DNA from: Bacillaceae bacterium
GTDB lineage: Bacteria; Bacillota; Bacilli; Bacillales_A; Planococcaceae
Assembly (NCBI GenBank): GCA_030149685.1
Contig: JASLGI010000100.1
Span: 1 to 20,007, forward strand
Direction: 5' to 3'
DNA: 20,007 bases
Below are positions 7,527 to 14,440 of this stretch, piece after piece. Each line of letters starts with the position of its first letter. Position 1 is the first letter of the stretch. The notes below the pieces were generated by a model. That model saw nothing but the letters and a program-made list of their open reading frames with translations. It was not told the origin of the DNA and made no database searches. A program made the translations under genes and the position numbers.

Positions 7527-8608
7527 TGAAATCTGTTACTTTACGACTTACTTTAATTACTTTACTCGCTTTCGGGTTACTCGGATTATCGATGAAGTTG
7601 AACGCGTCTCACACGACATCAACAGGCGAATCGATCACTTTATACAATTGGGGAGATTATATCGACCCTGACATTATTCATCAGTTTGAAAAAGAAACGA
7701 ACATTCAAGTCATTTATGAAACATTCGATTCCAATGAAGGAATGAAAGCGAAAATTGAACAAGGTGGAACGACTTATGATATTGCAATTCCGTCTGAATA
7801 TATGATTGAAATGATGAAAGAAGATGATTTACTTTTACCGATTCAACACGAAAAACTTCCTCATCTTGCATCGATTGATTCTTATTTTTTAGATTGGTCT
7901 TTCGATCCCCATAATGAATATTCAATTCCTTACTTTTGGGGAACAGTCGGGATTGCTTACAACCCTACCTTACTCGATAGTGACTTTACGTTCGAGTCGT
8001 GGGATGAAATTTGGGACGAGCGATTAGAAAACGATATTATCATCGTTGATAGTGCACGAGAAGTACTCGGTGTTGGACTCAATAAAAATGGAGATTCCTT
8101 AAATGAAACTTCTCCACAAAAGCTTAAACAGAGCTTTCAAACGATGAATGAATTACTTCCTAATGTGAAAGCGGTCATCGGTGATGAAGTAACACAACTA
8201 ATGATCCATGAAGAAGCGAGCGTTGCTATTACATGGTCAGGGCAAGTTGTCGATATGATGGAAGAAAATGAACGTATTACATTCCAAATCCCAAAAAGCG
8301 GATCAAATATTTGGTTTGATAATATCGTCATTCCAAAAACAGCTAAAAACATTGATGGTGCTCACGCTTTCATTGACTTTTTACTTCGTCCTGAAATCGC
8401 TGCACAAAATGCTGAATATGTCGGCTATGCAACACCTAATAAAGACGCGTTACAACATATGGATCCTGAAATCGTTGAAGATGAGCGTTTCTATCCAGAT
8501 GAAAAAGACCGCCAACATTTAGAAGTTTATCGTTACCTCGGACGTGATAATTTAGCAGTTTACAATGAATATTTCCTTCGTTGGAAAATGAACTTGATGA
8601 CACATTAA
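7526..8608 (+). CDS. potD: Spermidine/putrescine-binding protein, membrane-anchored
   Basis: Extracellular substrate-binding protein delivering polyamine to PotBC. The mature start LYNWGDYIDP (residues 39-48), ETFDSNEGM, TTYDIAIPSEYMI, IPYFWGTVGIAYN and SNIWFDNIVIPK all match PotD. The 360-residue length is usual. The N-terminus (MKSVTLRLTLITLLAFGLLG) is a hydrophobic segment with no lipobox cysteine, so it is probably held by an uncleaved anchor or cleaved by signal peptidase I rather than being a lipoprotein; the Streptococcus pneumoniae PotD that I remember is built the same way. A strong AGGAGGGGG (7511-7519) precedes the ATG. The operon ends at the hairpin at 8609. Confidence 0.93.
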   Translation: MKSVTLRLTLITLLAFGLLGLSMKLNASHTTSTGESITLYNWGDYIDPDIIHQFEKETNIQVIYETFDSNEGMKAKIEQGGTTYDIAIPSEYMIEMMKEDDLLLPIQHEKLPHLASIDSYFLDWSFDPHNEYSIPYFWGTVGIAYNPTLLDSDFTFESWDEIWDERLENDIIIVDSAREVLGVGLNKNGDSLNETSPQKLKQSFQTMNELLPNVKAVIGDEVTQLMIHEEASVAITWSGQVVDMMEENERITFQIPKSGSNIWFDNIVIPKTAKNIDGAHAFIDFLLRPEIAAQNAEYVGYATPNKDALQHMDPEIVEDERFYPDEKDRQHLEVYRYLGRDNLAVYNEYFLRWKMNLMTH

Positions 8609-8660
8609 AATAACCTAGCACTCACTTATTTAAAAATAAATGTGTGCTAGGTTATTCTTT
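8609..8660. terminator. Terminator after potD, shared with the convergent gene
   Basis: A 13-bp perfect outer stem, AATAACCTAGCAC (8609-8621) with GTGCTAGGTTATT (8644-8656). The 22-base interior can pair further (TTATTT with AAATAA). Short T runs on both sides suit termination in both directions. Confidence 0.8.
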
Positions 8661-8684
8661 CGCCAACTAACAATCGATTGCCCA

Positions 8685-10046
8685 TCAAGAGATTATTAGT
8701 TGACCACGATCGAGCATCGTCTGTAAATGAACTTTTTCCGGGATAGACTCACCTGTCAATTCCAATGAAACTGAACGTTCATCAATCCGTATATGTAATT
8801 GACCAACTGCCTCTTTTTTATTTCTTTGATTTGTCATAACAAACTCAAACGTTTCTACTTCGCCAATATGTTGACGAACCGCTGCAGGAATATACGTATA
8901 CGTCCCATCGGCTTTCATATGTAAATGTCCGTATTGTCCTTGAATGATCGTTTCTTCTTTCAGGGCGATCGGATACGATTGTCCTTTGACTCGAACAGTT
9001 GACACAACCGTATCACGATTAGCTCCGAGCTGTTGACCTTTCAATACATTACCACGCGCAATTGATTCGTCTGTCAACAATTGAGTGAAATCATAATCGA
9101 CAATATTCGTTAGAGAAAAAGGAATCACTTGAACAACACTTAAACCTGCGCCAAGCTCTAAAACTACTTCATAATTTCCTTCTTCTAACATGCCTAAATC
9201 AAGACGTGCTTCTTTCGCTATTCCTAAAAAAGCACCACTAGATTCTTCATACGTCGCTACTTTCTCATAGTTACCGGCATTATTTTCTTTAAATACGTGC
9301 ACTTTGAATGCATGTCCCCCTAAAACACTATGCATAGATACTGCTACTTCTAATTCCCACATATGCCCTTTAGGTACTGTGAAAGAATGTCTATTTTTTT
9401 CATCAATTTGATGCATTTGCGAGGCTGAAAGAAGACCAAGATCTAAAATCCCGATATCTAAACCGAGTAAGCCTCCACCAATTTTTTTCATCGGCTCTAA
9501 CGATTGAATCTTTGGAGATAAATCGAGTGTCACTGTTTGATTAGTTTCTTTCGTCGAAATAAATGTTGGACCTTCTGCTCGTACTAACTCATTTTCTAAT
9601 GTTGCTAATTGATCAATTTGCTTTTGTATGTAATACTCCGTTTCTTTCGTCCACAATTGATTTTTATTTTCTTGTAATAGCCGTTCACTACGATTCAATT
9701 GTTGTTCAACATGTTGAATGGAATGTTCTATATATGTTTCTTCGTTCATCTTTTGACGGAGTTGTTCTGAAAGTTGTTTAAATTCATCATATTGTTGATG
9801 AATACGTTCTACCAAAGCTACCCGTTCTCGCCATTCATTTAAAGTATTTGTTGATGGTAGATCTGCTAATAATGTTTTAGCCTTTTCTACTGAATCGCGA
9901 TCTTTCGTTTGTTCCGCTTGTTTTACATACTTTTCTACTTGTTCAAACAACTCTTCTGCATGTACGACGCTTTCATCTAACATGAAAGCGCTAGCAAAGA
10001 GAGCCGTCGTACAAAACGCTATATGCTTCGTCGATTCGTACTTCAT
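8685..10046 (-). CDS. Secreted protein with helical N-terminal part and BapA/VCBS-like domains
   Basis: A 453-residue protein I cannot name. Residues 1-30 are a signal peptide (hydrophobic 9-22, VVHA then E as a likely signal peptidase I site). Residues 31-155 are charged and helical: 31-83 resembles the VEKAKTLLADLP-type helical units of Gram-positive surface proteins, and 85-155 is rich in Q/E and looks coiled-coil. Residues 172-320 contain glycine/leucine-rich strands (GGGLLGLDIGILDLGLL, then FTVPKGHMW, VHVFKENNAGNYEKV, LEEGNYEV) like the domain preceding the last repeats of BapA-type adhesins. Residues 320-422 resemble a VCBS/Ig-like unit (RGNVLKG, GQYGHLHMKADGTYTYIP, ETFEFVMTN). There is no LPXTG, S-layer domain or C-terminal anchor. 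ATG 10046 has GGAGGAG (complement of 10051-10057) just upstream. It is monocistronic. A role in cell-surface or matrix interaction is inference. Confidence 0.8.
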   Translation of the reverse strand: MKYESTKHIAFCTTALFASAFMLDESVVHAEELFEQVEKYVKQAEQTKDRDSVEKAKTLLADLPSTNTLNEWRERVALVERIHQQYDEFKQLSEQLRQKMNEETYIEHSIQHVEQQLNRSERLLQENKNQLWTKETEYYIQKQIDQLATLENELVRAEGPTFISTKETNQTVTLDLSPKIQSLEPMKKIGGGLLGLDIGILDLGLLSASQMHQIDEKNRHSFTVPKGHMWELEVAVSMHSVLGGHAFKVHVFKENNAGNYEKVATYEESSGAFLGIAKEARLDLGMLEEGNYEVVLELGAGLSVVQVIPFSLTNIVDYDFTQLLTDESIARGNVLKGQQLGANRDTVVSTVRVKGQSYPIALKEETIIQGQYGHLHMKADGTYTYIPAAVRQHIGEVETFEFVMTNQRNKKEAVGQLHIRIDERSVSLELTGESIPEKVHLQTMLDRGQLIIS

Positions 10047-10077
10047 GAAACTCCTCCTAAAATTGTTCTCTCTCGCC

Positions 10078-10105
10078 ACTATAACAAAAAGATTGTTTTT
10101 TACAA
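10078..10105 (-). promoter_or_regulatory. Candidate promoter of the BapA-like gene
   Basis: Minus strand TTGTAA (10100-10105), 16 bases, TATAGT (10078-10083). It lies about 30 bases upstream of the ATG. Another TATAAT-like -10 occurs farther up near 10106-10111 without a good -35, so the choice is tentative. Confidence 0.35.
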
Positions 10106-10219
10106 TTATACGAATGATTTATTATTATTTTTGATATTATAAAGTCTTTTTGAATGATTCCCTTCGTTTATTAGGTCTTTTCTCTTTATAATTATTTATT
10201 TCGATAGGTATATAGAAAT

Positions 10220-10250
10220 GAAAAAGAAGCTAGCATTCGCTAACTTCTTC
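10220..10250 (-). terminator. Intrinsic terminator of ccpC
   Basis: On the minus strand GAAGTTAGC and GCTAGCTTC pair over nine bases with one U.G pair and a GAAT loop; two more A.T pairs extend it, and a TTTTTC tail follows. It begins about 17 bases after the ccpC stop. Confidence 0.8.
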
Positions 10251-10266
10251 ACAATGGAGTATATGT

Positions 10267-11166
10267 TTATTCATCAAATTGAATCTTTTCTTGTAAGATC
10301 GCTGCATGTTTCATTACAACTTGTGCAAAAGCTTCCACTTGTTTTAATTCAAAGGCAGACTCATAGCCGATCAACCACGTATCACGCGTCAATTCAAACT
10401 CCTCTTCTTGATTTACGAGCGGAATCATATGCACATCTTCTTCGCCACTTAATGTAATCGATGGTAAAATCGCATATCCGATCCCATTAAGAGCAAGTTG
10501 CTTACACGTTTCAATTTGATCTACTGTAATTTGTCTTCCGGGATGTTGCGAAAAGTGTTTTTGCCACCATCTTTCAATTTCCATATAATACGTAGAATCA
10601 CTTTTGAATTGAATAAATGGACGTTGAGAAGCTGTCACATCTTCAATATCTTTGATTAATTTATCGACTAAATATAGTTGGTCGCGAAACAAATAACGTT
10701 TCTCACTATTCCAATCGACATGTCCACGAACGATACCTACGTGAGCTTCTCCTTCATGCAAAACTTTCACAATTTCTGAACTCCAACCTGTCATTAAAGA
10801 TATTTCTGCATCCGGGTATTTTTCTACATATTCTTTTAACACTTGTGGTAACCATGTTTGGCCAACAATTGTCGCACAAGCGATTTTTAACGTTCCATGC
10901 ACTTTGTTTTCTAATGCAGCGATTGCTTCAAATGTTTCTTCTTGTGCTTGAATCGTTCGCTGAGCAAAGTCGATGACGAGTTCACCAGCACTCGTCGGCT
11001 CCAATCCTTTTTGCGAACGGATAAACAATTTCTTTCTCCAAGTCTTTTCAATTGAACGAAGACGTTGAGACAGTGCTGGCTGAGATAAAAATAAACGTTC
11101 CGCCGCTTTTCGCATATTTCCTTCTTCTGCGAGAGCGACAATAATTTCAAGTTCTGTTGCTGTCAT
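10267..11166 (-). CDS. ccpC: LysR-type regulator CcpC (TCA branch genes)
   Basis: A 299-residue LysR-type regulator. The N-terminal winged helix-turn-helix spans about residues 4-62 (MRKAAERLFLSQPALSQRL is the recognition region), and the co-inducer domain follows from about 88. It resembles B. subtilis CcpC (YkuM), the citrate-responsive repressor of citrate synthase and aconitase genes, in segments such as LTGWSSE-type MTGWSSEIVK, RPFIQFKSDSTYY and ETCKQLALNGIGYAILPS. In B. subtilis ccpC follows darB directly; here a transporter gene sits between. ATG 11166 is chosen, with an AAGGAAAGG site nine bases away; a TTG at 11175 also fits the frame. It overlaps the transporter stop by 20 bases, so expression from the darB promoter is likely. 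Confidence 0.85.
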   Translation of the reverse strand: MTATELEIIVALAEEGNMRKAAERLFLSQPALSQRLRSIEKTWRKKLFIRSQKGLEPTSAGELVIDFAQRTIQAQEETFEAIAALENKVHGTLKIACATIVGQTWLPQVLKEYVEKYPDAEISLMTGWSSEIVKVLHEGEAHVGIVRGHVDWNSEKRYLFRDQLYLVDKLIKDIEDVTASQRPFIQFKSDSTYYMEIERWWQKHFSQHPGRQITVDQIETCKQLALNGIGYAILPSITLSGEEDVHMIPLVNQEEEFELTRDTWLIGYESAFELKQVEAFAQVVMKHAAILQEKIQFDE

Positions 11167-12625
11167 GAACGACAACCTTTCCTTTTGGTATTTTTAATAT
11201 AAGTATCGTTGCTACAATAGCGAGCACTAAAATACCTAAATGTACGTAGTGCAACCCTTGTGCTAATATCGGTTGCAATTGTTCCAATGTTTCTAACGGT
11301 AATTGGCGTACTGTTTCTTCTGAAAAAAGTACGTTCATATCGTCGATTGTATACATTGTCCCTTCAATCGATTGTTGAAGAGAATGATTTAATAAAGCAC
11401 CAAAAATAGCTGCTCCTAATGTATTTCCAAAGTTTCTCATAAACATATTCGATGCAGTCGCTTCTGCCCTTTGCTCATAAGGTACTGCTTGTTGAATAGA
11501 TACGATAAATGCCGTGCTCGTCAAGCCCATGCCAATCCCGATGAAAAAGCTGGCGACGGCTGCTAAAAATGGTGTAATATCACTCGTCAACAAAAGAAGT
11601 AACGTCGCCCCTATCGTCAATGCGAATCCTCCGACAAGTGATACGAGAAAAGGACCGAACCGAATAAGTAAGTGACCTGAAATCGTTGAAGCAATCGGCC
11701 ACCCAATTGACATCGCAGTTAAAGCGAATCCTGCAACGATTGCTTTCTCACCCATAACACCAGTAACGTAAGTCGGCAAATAAGAAGAAATAGCGATCAA
11801 AATCATTCCTGTAACGAAGGTTACTAAATTCGCATAAAAAATCGTCGGTTGCTTCCATACTTCTAAAGAAAGCATCGGCTCCTTTGCTTGCTGTTGAGAT
11901 TTTATAAAGAAATAAAAACTACTGAAGCTAATAAATAATAGTATGAAACCTACCGTTCCAAAATAGAGAAAGCTTTGGCCCCCTTCTGTTAACCAAACAA
12001 TAAATGTACTTAAAAACAGAGTCGAATAAATAACACCACGATAATCAATAGATATTTTTTTCTTTGGTCGTCTTTCTTCTAAATAAATATATACACCGAG
12101 CATTGATAATAATCCTAAAGGTATGTTGATCCAAAATATCATTTGCCAAGAAGCATATTCAACAATGAGCCCACCAATAGCTGGTCCTAAAACTGCCGAT
12201 ATTCCCCATACACTCGACATATATCCTTGAACCTTTGCTCTTTCTTCTAAAGAGTACATATCACCGACAATCGTCGTTGCAATTGGTGCAACAGCTCCTG
12301 CCCCAAGCCCTTGAACAAAACGAAATCCTATGAGCATCTCCATCGTCGTTGAAAATCCAGCCCCGAAGGAACCGATAAGAAAAATAGTTACCCCGATTAA
12401 AAAAATCGGCTTACGACCATAAAGATCAGCCAATTTCCCATAAACGAGTACACTTACTGTACTCATCAATAAGTACGATGAAAAAATCCAACTATAACGA
12501 GAGAAATTCCCTAAATCTGCAGCTATTGTCGGCATTGCTGTTGTTACAATCGTTGCTTCAACAGCACTTATAAACATCGCAAGTAAAACAGAAATAAATA
12601 CGAGCCTTTTTTGCTTAGTTGTCAT
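11147..12625 (-). CDS. MFS drug-efflux-type transporter, DHA2 family (14 TM)
   Basis: A 492-residue membrane protein with about 14 hydrophobic segments, the size of EmrB/QacA-type proton antiporters. The TM1 motif is EATIVTTAMPTIAADLG, close to the DHA2 LD.TIVNVALP pattern with Glu in place of the usual Asp. The loop motif A (GKLADLYGRKPIF) lies between TM2 and TM3, and the antiporter motif C appears as GPAIGGLI near residue 146. A hydrophilic loop between the last two helices (MYTIDDMNVLFSEE) is also typical. The substrate cannot be predicted. ATG 12625 has AAAGGAG (complement of 12632-12638) upstream. It is 11 bases after darB and overlaps ccpC, so it is part of the darB-ccpC transcription unit. 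Confidence 0.88.
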   Translation of the reverse strand: MTTKQKRLVFISVLLAMFISAVEATIVTTAMPTIAADLGNFSRYSWIFSSYLLMSTVSVLVYGKLADLYGRKPIFLIGVTIFLIGSFGAGFSTTMEMLIGFRFVQGLGAGAVAPIATTIVGDMYSLEERAKVQGYMSSVWGISAVLGPAIGGLIVEYASWQMIFWINIPLGLLSMLGVYIYLEERRPKKKISIDYRGVIYSTLFLSTFIVWLTEGGQSFLYFGTVGFILLFISFSSFYFFIKSQQQAKEPMLSLEVWKQPTIFYANLVTFVTGMILIAISSYLPTYVTGVMGEKAIVAGFALTAMSIGWPIASTISGHLLIRFGPFLVSLVGGFALTIGATLLLLLTSDITPFLAAVASFFIGIGMGLTSTAFIVSIQQAVPYEQRAEATASNMFMRNFGNTLGAAIFGALLNHSLQQSIEGTMYTIDDMNVLFSEETVRQLPLETLEQLQPILAQGLHYVHLGILVLAIVATILILKIPKGKVVVHDSNRT

Positions 12626-12636
12626 CGCGGGCTCCT

Positions 12637-13074
12637 TTACGACGTATAAATATATTTTTTAAATTGTTTTAACATCACTCGACGAGTTAAAATACCTGCA
12701 AACCGATCGTCATCATCGACGACGCATAAAAATGTATGATCAACGAGTAAATCTAAACCTTTTTGGAAAGTATCACTCGTTCGAACGACTGGCAAATCAG
12801 CGTCCATCACATCGTCTACACGCAAATCACTCAACGCGTCATATTCAATTCTTTCTAATCCTAAAACACGCTCTAACATCATCCCAAGACTAATCAATCC
12901 TTTTAATCGATTGTCACTATCGAGCACAGGTATAGCAGAGTATCCTGACTTCGTTAATATAAGTACCGCATGTTCTGCAAAATTTCCTACTTGAACATGA
13001 GCGACCTTTTCAGCAGGTATTAGATATTGCTCAATAGACGTAAATAGAAAACTTCGATCCATCGCAGAAACCAT
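12637..13074 (-). CDS. darB: c-di-AMP-binding CBS protein DarB/CbpB
   Basis: A 145-residue soluble protein made of two CBS motifs (about residues 20-75, with KSGYSAIPVLD and LKGLIS; about 88-142, with DHTFLCVVD and FAGILTRRVMLK). It matches B. subtilis YkuL (DarB) and Listeria CbpB in length and in LIPAEKVAHVQ.GN, TK.GY.AIPVLD, GLERIE and TRR. In B. subtilis apo-DarB stimulates the (p)ppGpp synthetase Rel and acts on pyruvate carboxylase; c-di-AMP switches this off (known for the family). GGAGGT (complement of 13082-13087) supports ATG 13074; Met5 is a weaker start. The neighbouring ccpC reinforces the call. Confidence 0.9.
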   Translation of the reverse strand: MVSAMDRSFLFTSIEQYLIPAEKVAHVQVGNFAEHAVLILTKSGYSAIPVLDSDNRLKGLISLGMMLERVLGLERIEYDALSDLRVDDVMDADLPVVRTSDTFQKGLDLLVDHTFLCVVDDDDRFAGILTRRVMLKQFKKYIYTS

Positions 13075-13110
13075 CGTTTAACCTCCTTCATATTAGGCTC
13101 TTTCATCTTA

Positions 13111-13119
13111 ATCATATCA
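13111..13119 (-). promoter_or_regulatory. Candidate extended -10 promoter of darB operon
   Basis: On the minus strand TG, one base, TATGAT (TATGAT at 13111-13116). A TTGCAA lies 19 bases further upstream (13136-13141), a poor but possible -35. It would give a leader of about 30 bases. Confidence 0.45.
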
Positions 13120-13121
13120 TA

Positions 13122-13135
13122 AGAAAGCGCTTTAG
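13122..13135. promoter_or_regulatory. cre-like palindrome over the darB promoter
   Basis: AGAAAGCGCTTTAG contains the perfect palindrome AAAGCGCTTT and agrees with the ideal cre TGAAAGCGCTTTCA at 11 of 14 positions. It sits between the putative -35 and -10 of darB, where CcpA binding would repress. It is a candidate only. Confidence 0.35.
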
Positions 13136-13205
13136 TTGCAATCCAACAATCGTTCCGAAAAAATAGTTAAATATAAGGTACTTTTTCATATTTTGTCAAT
13201 CTCAT

Positions 13206-13234
13206 TTGCAAACCTTTCTTTCTTCATGTACGAT
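13206..13234 (+). promoter_or_regulatory. Candidate promoter of the OpuA-type operon
   Basis: TTGCAA (13206-13211), 17 bases, TACGAT (13229-13234). The leader to the ATG at 13313 would be about 70 bases. Osmotic induction is usual for such operons but no specific operator is recognised. Confidence 0.5.
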
Positions 13235-13312
13235 TACAAAGGTAATACCCCCTCGAGATTTCGAATACGTCTTGAGACAGTATCAAACAATCGAAAGGAT
13301 GTTATTTAACAT

Positions 13313-14326
13313 ATGGGTAAAAAACGAAGCTTATTGTTTCTCATAACATTAAGTGTTTTTGTCGTTATACTCGCAGCATGTAGCGGCGAAACGACAGATG
13401 GCGAACCGAAAGAATTGGAAACGATTTCTTTTGCTGACGCTGGTTGGGACAGTATCCGTGTCCATAACAGTATCGCACAAAAGATTATCGAAGAAGGGTT
13501 CGGCTATGACACAGAAGTTACGACTGGTACTTCTACAGCGACACTTCAAGCCTTGCAACAAGGCGATTTAAATGTATACATGGAAGTTTGGACAGATAAC
13601 TTGAAAGATATTTATGAAAAAGCGATTGATCGCGGTGATATCGTTCGAGCATCGACAAACTTTGATGACAACACACAAGGTCTTTATGTACCGACGTATG
13701 TAATCGAAGGTGATAAAGAACGTGGAATTGAACCACTTGCACCAGATTTAAAAACAGTGGCAGACTTAGAAAAATATCCTGAACTTTTCCAAGACCCGGA
13801 AGACAAGGATAAAGGGCGTATTATCGGGGCACCTTCAAGCTGGATCGTAAGCGAATATTTAGATGAAAAAGTGAAATCTTATGGGCTAGATGAACAATAT
13901 AACTATCTAGCACCTGGCTCAGACTCAGCTATCGTTGCTTCTTTGGAAGGAGCTTATAAACACGGTGAAGGTTGGGTTGGTTACTATTGGTCACCAACAT
14001 GGGTAACAGCGAGCTATGATTTAACATTGCTCGAAGAACCTCCTTATGAAAAAGAACAATGGGAGGAAGATTATAGCACCGCTTTCCCTCCAAACGATGT
14101 TGTCGTTGCAGTTCATAAAGATTTTCCAGAACAAGCACCTGAAGTGTTTGAATTTCTTAAAAATTATGAAACTAGCAATGATTTAACAGAAGCAGCTATC
14201 GACTATATGGAAAAAGAAGATGTTGAACCAGACGAGGCTGCTGTTTGGTGGATGAAAGAATATGAAGACGTTTGGACTTCATGGGTTTCAGAAGATATTG
14301 CTGAAAAAGTAAAAGCAGCTTTATAA
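13313..14326 (+). CDS. opuAC: Glycine betaine ABC transporter, substrate-binding lipoprotein
   Basis: A 337-residue lipoprotein: hydrophobic segment 5-22 and lipobox LAAC with the lipid cysteine at 23. The rest is an OpuAC/ProX-type quaternary-amine binding domain: ISFADAGWDSIRVHN (about 38-52), TGTSTATLQALQQGDLNVYMEVW, GAPSSWIVSEY and VGYYWSPTW, rich in the tryptophans and tyrosines that box the trimethylammonium group. The substrate is therefore probably glycine betaine or a related osmoprotectant (family knowledge). ATG 13313 has AAAGGA (13294-13299) at a rather long 13-base spacing. The gene comes first in the cluster, unlike B. subtilis opuAA-AB-AC, and is followed by its own terminator. 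Confidence 0.88.
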   Translation: MGKKRSLLFLITLSVFVVILAACSGETTDGEPKELETISFADAGWDSIRVHNSIAQKIIEEGFGYDTEVTTGTSTATLQALQQGDLNVYMEVWTDNLKDIYEKAIDRGDIVRASTNFDDNTQGLYVPTYVIEGDKERGIEPLAPDLKTVADLEKYPELFQDPEDKDKGRIIGAPSSWIVSEYLDEKVKSYGLDEQYNYLAPGSDSAIVASLEGAYKHGEGWVGYYWSPTWVTASYDLTLLEEPPYEKEQWEEDYSTAFPPNDVVVAVHKDFPEQAPEVFEFLKNYETSNDLTEAAIDYMEKEDVEPDEAAVWWMKEYEDVWTSWVSEDIAEKVKAAL

Positions 14327-14351
14327 CACTCGGTTCAACCGAAAAAACATC

Positions 14352-14393
14352 AAAGCTGCTTGAGAGTTACATCTCTTAGGCAGCTTTTCTTTT
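14352..14393 (+). terminator. Terminator/attenuator inside the OpuA operon
   Basis: A 15-pair stem (14352-14366 with 14373-14387, AAAGCTGC/GCAGCTTT at the base, two G.T pairs in the middle) with loop TTACAT and a TTCTTTT-type tail. It lies between the binding-protein gene and the permease gene and should let only part of the transcripts continue, giving more binding protein than transporter. Confidence 0.75.
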
Positions 14394-14403
14394 ATGAAAG
14401 AAA

Positions 14404-14440
14404 GGTGGAGAAACTAGCTACAGATGTAGCTATTTTTATG
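14404..14440 (+). promoter_or_regulatory. Ribosome site and hairpin preceding the permease start
   Basis: GGTGGAG (14404-14410) is the only purine-rich ribosome site before the permease, but it is 27 bases from the ATG at 14438. Between them TAGCTACA (14415-14422) and TGTAGCTA (14425-14432) form a perfect hairpin. If folded, the distance along the unpaired bases is four plus five, a normal spacing. Translation start across a hairpin is an inference. Confidence 0.45.

Noticed and set aside
14394..14417. Seven-codon reading frame (MKERWRN) before the permease hairpin
   Set aside because: It has no ribosome site, as the terminator stem precedes it; noted only as a possible leader peptide.
14360..14437. 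Upstream TTG start for the OpuA permease, adding 26 residues
   Set aside because: The TTG lies inside the stem of an intrinsic terminator, and the added residues do not resemble OpuAB N-termini, whereas MKEFPNISFP does.
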